64,000 bases of DNA, taken from assembly GCA_021014325.1 (NCBI GenBank), contig CM037469.1, positions 16,480,201-16,544,200 of the forward strand, read 5' to 3'. The translations under genes were made by a program, and so were the position numbers. This document shows, in pieces, positions 27,001-33,000 of the stretch; positions within the stretch are counted from its first letter, which is position 1, and every line of letters starts with the position of its first letter. The notes under the pieces were generated by a model, which was not told the DNA's origin, did no database searches, and was given only the letters and a program-made list of their open reading frames with translations. The DNA comes from Plazaster borealis (Eukaryota > Echinodermata > Asteroidea > Forcipulatida > Labidiasteridae).

Positions 27001-30000
27001 ATGCAGTATTGAAATAAATCTGCCCCCAAAAAACAATATTTTTACCAATAATCAATACATACAAAATCATAACCTTTCAAGTGCATCAACATTTCGGGAG
27101 CTTCAGTTTCAAAGTTCATTACCGTTATGACGAAAACATAGAGTGTGGTTGAAAACCAAGGTAAAAACGTTGTTATTGTTAATGTTCAAATAATCAAAAC
27201 TAAAAAACTGTAAGATTGCCCATCCCAAACCTTTCTGAAAATAATTTTTAAAAATTACGCATTTTGGAAAGTACGCATTTTTGCAAATCAAGGTCAAAGG
27301 TCATATTTTTGCGTAATTTTTTTGTGGTATATGGTATAATTTAGATGTTGTGTTATCAAATAAGGACCACTCAAGAGCTTTAAAATTATGTAAATTTTAT
27401 CTCTGTAGGTGCTTTACTTTTGGAGATATGAATGTCCAAACATAGCAGTTGAAGGTAAAGAAGGGTTCCGAACTTTTAAATGGTGCAGCATCTTCATATT
27501 CTTAAATTTTCTGTGTAACCGTAAAACAAGTCAGGGCAGGGGAGAGTTGCACAACACATCAAGGAAAAAAAGAGGGGGAAACAATTGCAGTTAACAAAAT
27601 CGATACTAAGAAGATAACGACTTGTGTGAGGTGGTTGATGGCATTGACGTATGATAAGATGTTAACATCAGGGCCAATTTCATAATTTAAAAGCTGCTTA
27701 AGCATTTTCTACTTAGCAGATATGAGCAGGGTATGGTACATGTGAGATGGTATTTTGGCTGATACCTTTCCTGGTAAGCATAATTTTGTTGTGCTTAGCT
27801 TATGTTTTTGCTTAAGCAGCTCTATTAAATTTTGCCCAAAGGCTAATTGCACGGCACTTCTTGGTGCAGAATAATACCACACGTATAGATACCGTGCCCT
27901 GTAGAGTCAGAGGTCACCCTGAGCGCAGCATTTTGTGGTGAGTATCGCCATAAACTTGGGCTCTGATGGGCCTTTTGTGTTTACAGTTAATATGGATACA
28001 CAACACCAAATTCAATGTCTTTTTGCTTGCGTAACCTTGCAAGAAGCAATGTCAAGGCATTTACCTGACACGATTGAAATTAGTCGTTGAATTAGTCGTC
28101 TAATTGGCTGAATAATCCATTGCCAATTCCAAGGACTACGAAATGTTTCATTACATCTCTACAAAGAGCCAAAGCTTAAACAGGACATGTGTTGGCCAAC
28201 ACGATTTTGTCATGTCGACAAGTTATTGATGCCCCGAAGAGAGGATGTCCACAGTGATTTCGTTTACCTTGATTGTTACTGCCAGTGATGGACGCTGAAT
28301 GAACCCGTAGGTAGATTTGTTAAAATCCGACTTCGATATCAGGACTTTTTACCACCAGAAACCCAATCTTCAAGAAAAGTACAACAAGTTGAATTCGTAA
28401 ACATTTTGATGTAAATTTTAAGACGTTAGAGCATAAAACAATGTTCAATGAAAATTAACAACAATTATTGGCATTGCTCTGAAATTTGCGAAAAAGACGT
28501 CAGTCGAATCAACGTAAAACAACCAAATTTGGAATCTAATCAGAAACAAAGGGTGGGGAGGATAGGTTGGGACAACAATTATCTATACAATTAAAGCCAA
28601 AACATGCGCCATCTTGGATTTGAAGCGCGCCATCGTGGATTAGAAGCTCCGTCATCTTTGGCTTTGGGTATGGTGACCTCCCTGCCGTCTTCGGTGCAGA
28701 CGCCCTGTCCGCCGGGGTACCAGATGCGGTAAATGGTCACCCGAACTTCCGTGGTGCGAGATGTCTGGTTGGCTGGTTGAGACGCGCCTCCTGGTTGGTC
28801 GGAAGTGTAGCGATCCCTTTAGGATGGTGGCCTCTGATCTGACTTCCAAAAAATCTCCCGAACCGCCATGTTCCGGCCGGAGTGTCTCATTGGTTGTTTC
28901 GCAAACGGATCTCCGGATTGGTTCACTTCTTTCCCTTTGCCTTCTGACCCGCGCCCTTTTGATTGGATGACTCCCGTGATGTACTCTGTAATCGTGGGTT
29001 CGAGGAGGATGCCAGATAGTAAAAACGCTCACAGAACTCACCCTGTAATGAACTGTTTGATTGGCTGTTTCCCTCGGACCTTCCGATTGGTGGATATGGG
29101 TAAGATTTTTTCTGCAGGACTTGTGGAACAGAAAAGTATGGGCAGTTTTGCTGCTAAAAATGCAATACTTAATTTTTATTTTTTGCAGGACTTGGGAACA
29201 GAAAAAATATGGGCGGCTCGGCTGTTAAAAGTCATTTTTTTTTTTTTTTGGCACCGATAATTCTATGTAGTACCCCGGTGTTTATTTTCGTTTTACTATC
29301 CAAAACAACAAGTATACGCCCTAAACTATAGGTTTTTAATTTAATTTATTAGAAAGGATAAATTTCTCTTGATCCAGTAAATACATTTAGTGATGCTTCA
29401 ACTGCAATTTCATCCATACAAATAAAGTTGCGTTTCCTGCAGTTTTTTCCTGTATTATTTACTTCAAAATTTTACTTTTTTGGGGGTCAGTTTTTGTTAT
29501 ACTCAAGGCATGCCATACATATGAAACTCAATGTTTGTGAACAAAATAAAGAACGATCTATTATAAGCATAAACCATTGTGTTTGAAGGTCAATGGTCGA
29601 ACCATAGAGAAAGGATCAAACCAACTTCTTGCTCTTCCACTTTGGCCAGTGGGACCCAAGTGCCCTGAAGGTCTAATCAGCATAACACATTGTGGTTTAA
29701 CCAACCGACCTCTTCATCCCTTCCGTTTGCTCTCTGCTTATGACCTGCGACTTGTGCCCCTCTCTTGTTATACTATTTAGTGCAACAATGCCCTTATGGT
29801 AACGTTTATTACCCAAGTGCGCAAATATAATCAAACAAGTATTTTATTAGTAGCAATGTGTTATGCTTATAATCATTATTTTCAATCAATGAACAAAACA
29901 AGGACATAAAGAAAAACAAGAAACAAAGAAACAAAGAAATAACGAACAAAGGGACAACAGATAACACCTCAATCAAACAAACATAACAATCAAGAAATAA

Positions 30001-33000
30001 AGAGAGAAAGAAATATACAAATAAAGGAACAAAGACAATCATAAACTAGACTTAAGTTTGTGTTCAAACAAAAACAAGGTGCTCGGTAGACATGTCCAAT
30101 TAGCGGAAACTCGCGGGGATAAGAAGAAAAAGAAGTATTCAACAAAATAATAAAAATAAACGGAAGTAAAGTTCACAGGGGGTCACACTTTGTGTAAGAT
30201 TTTTTAAAAAAACCTCCAGGGTTCTTCACATGGTCCAAAAAACTTGTGTGTATGGTTCTAGATATGATTTTTCTAAATATTAAACGTTGATTTAATGTTA
30301 TGACGTCATCGATGACGTCATTGTTATGACGTCATCGATGACGTCATCATCCCGAAAACCTTTGAGGTTTCATCGACACACTAATGTATAAGTACATGGT
30401 TAGTTTAAAGTGGAAACCCTTTTTGGTTCGCGAGATATGATTTTCGCACACACAGTACATGCACATAATTATACCTGAACGGTGGTTAGCATAAATTCAA
30501 ATCCGACAGTTAGAAATCATACCATGACCAAATTAATAATCTTTTTTGTAGGTAAAAAAAAACACCGCTTGGCAAGTTTACAGATGAAACATATCAACAT
30601 GATTGAAGACGAAATAGGGAATGCCCCCCCCCCCTTTTTTACGATGATTTTGAAATAAAGATTACCAGTTTAATCACCGTGTCTGAAGGGCAAACTCAGC
30701 GGGCCTAGAACGCCTTTGGCCGGCATGGTCACGTCGATCAACGTGATGTGGGTCTCGGTGTTTGATGAGAAGCGAACCAATGTCGTTCTTTTTTGGATTA
30801 GTTTTTTGTCAGTTATTTAAAGTCATACAAATCACTAAAGCAGGTGGACATCTCAGTGAAACCTCCTCTTCTATTTTTTATTTTCCATTCAGCCATCGGA
30901 CGGGCAAAACATAAATACATTCACACTGAACTTTGAATTAGTTTAAGATTGTGTGTTCGCGACAACGTGTTGTCAATACGTACAAGAATAGAGATTCAAT
31001 GCAGGTTCGATGTACTTTGGACTCTGTGGTCCATTGAGTGCAACAGCCAACAGCCAGCACGTGCTACTGGATTATATTATAGTGCAGTTCTTTTCATGTT
31101 GTTTTAAATACGTGAGGGCGTTAACGTCCGATTTCGACAGGAAGTTAAGGTCAAATTGGTAACACGTCTGTGAACAAGTTTGCGAAGGCTGAATGGCATA
31201 CAACCTGATGTAAACATTTTGACTAAAATATAAGTAGTTCTTGAGATATGAATTTAACAAAAAATATTCAACTTCCTGTTTGAACCGTAATTCAAGGTCA
31301 AATGGGGTCATGCTCTATGTAGCTTTTGTAAATATTTAACAGAACTTTCCGATGACGTATATATTGTAAAATTCCAGCATGTGGTTCATGAGTTATGATT
31401 TATTACAAATATTAAACTATGATGTAATGTTATTTGATACCTGATGACGTCATTATGACATCATCGAGATTGTGTCGTCTCGATATTGAGGTTCAATTGT
31501 CTGATGAGTTTCAATGCTCAATTCATTTTCAATCTTCAGTTATGCTGTAAATAATCCCGAAAAATGTTTTTTTTGACGAAAAACCCCAAAGGCAATTTTG
31601 ACCTTCCGGTACGACCGGAAGTTAAATTAATAATAAATTTTAATAAATTGTATACTTTTATATTTGATAGACCTTGGTCCCAAACTAACAAATATGGGAA
31701 AACAGTTCAAAAAATAACTTCGTCGTCATGGCAACAGCCGACTTGCCATTTCGGGGTGGTTTTGCAGATTTTGTTTTCGGTTTTGGAATAGTGAAATTTA
31801 CCTCATTTAAGGGCCGCGTTACCATAAAACACTTATGGATAGGGGGGTCCCAAGAGGCTGCATTAAATGTATAAAAATAATCATTAGGTATATAGGTGGG
31901 TTATACCATTATTTCCAAATAGGGGTGTTTTAAGAGATGAAAAAACCCATCTTTGACAGCTCATAGTGATTTTTATGAAACTTGCCACAAAAGTTCATTT
32001 CACCAAGATCTACTTGGTTAAATTGGGGTTGTTTTGCCCATTTTTGGTCAAAAAAAAACATATTTTTACCCCATAATTTGAGTTTTGTTTCCCAAATACT
32101 ATATACAAATGTGTAAACTTGTTTATTTTGACATAATCAATAACATGACATTGTATTGTATTACTGGGGTTATTGTTGGGGTGCTATAACCTTTGGCTTA
32201 TCCCAGTTGGTGGAAAAATGTTTATCTTTTAGTTTTTCACTTAAAAAACCTGATTTAACTTAGTATTAGCATTTATTGGCCTGTATGTAAAAAAAAACAT
32301 TAATAACAAACTTGATATAATAGTTTAAACCCCCTTAATAGGGTCAAACTATTACATCTTGGCATTTAAAGGCACTGAACACGTTTGGAAATTGTCACAG
32401 ACCAGTGTTCTCACTTGGTGTATCCCAACATATGCATAACATAACAAGCCTGTGAAAATTTGGGCTCAATTGGTCATCGAAGTTGCAAGAAAATAAAGAA
32501 AGAAAAAACACCCTTGTTGTACAAGTTTGGGTGCTTTCAGATAGGAATAAAACTTCCTGCAAGAAGTTTTTTTTTTTTTTTTTAGTTTGAAATTACCTCT
32601 TTCTCAAAAACTACGTTACTTCAGAGGGAGTCGTTTCCTACAATGTTTTATACTACCAACAGCTCTCCGTTGCTTGTTACCAAGTAAGTTTTTATGCTAA
32701 TATTTGTTTTGAGTAATTACCAAACGTGTACGATACCTTTATGTTGTTGCCATGATACCCATTTTTGTATTTATTTTTTTATTTATTTTTTTTTTTTGGA
32801 GGGGGGAGGAGGCTGGGGTAATCATTTGTTCATTAATTTTCTTTTCGCAAAAATGTGATTGAGGTGTATCATCACCACAGTGAGGAAAATGTCAACTTCA
32901 GCAGAGGAAATAAGGCCTACTTCTTTCTCTGTAGTGTTGCAATACTTTTTTTTTCTTTTTTTTTCTTCTTTTTTTTAAACTCAATGCTGACCCCATAGTT

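Noticed and set aside
28652..29041. The 129-residue minus-strand frame as a protein
   Set aside because: Arg/His/Ser-rich with no domain, typical of a GC-rich stretch; a shorter frame in the same place is more protein-like but unproven.
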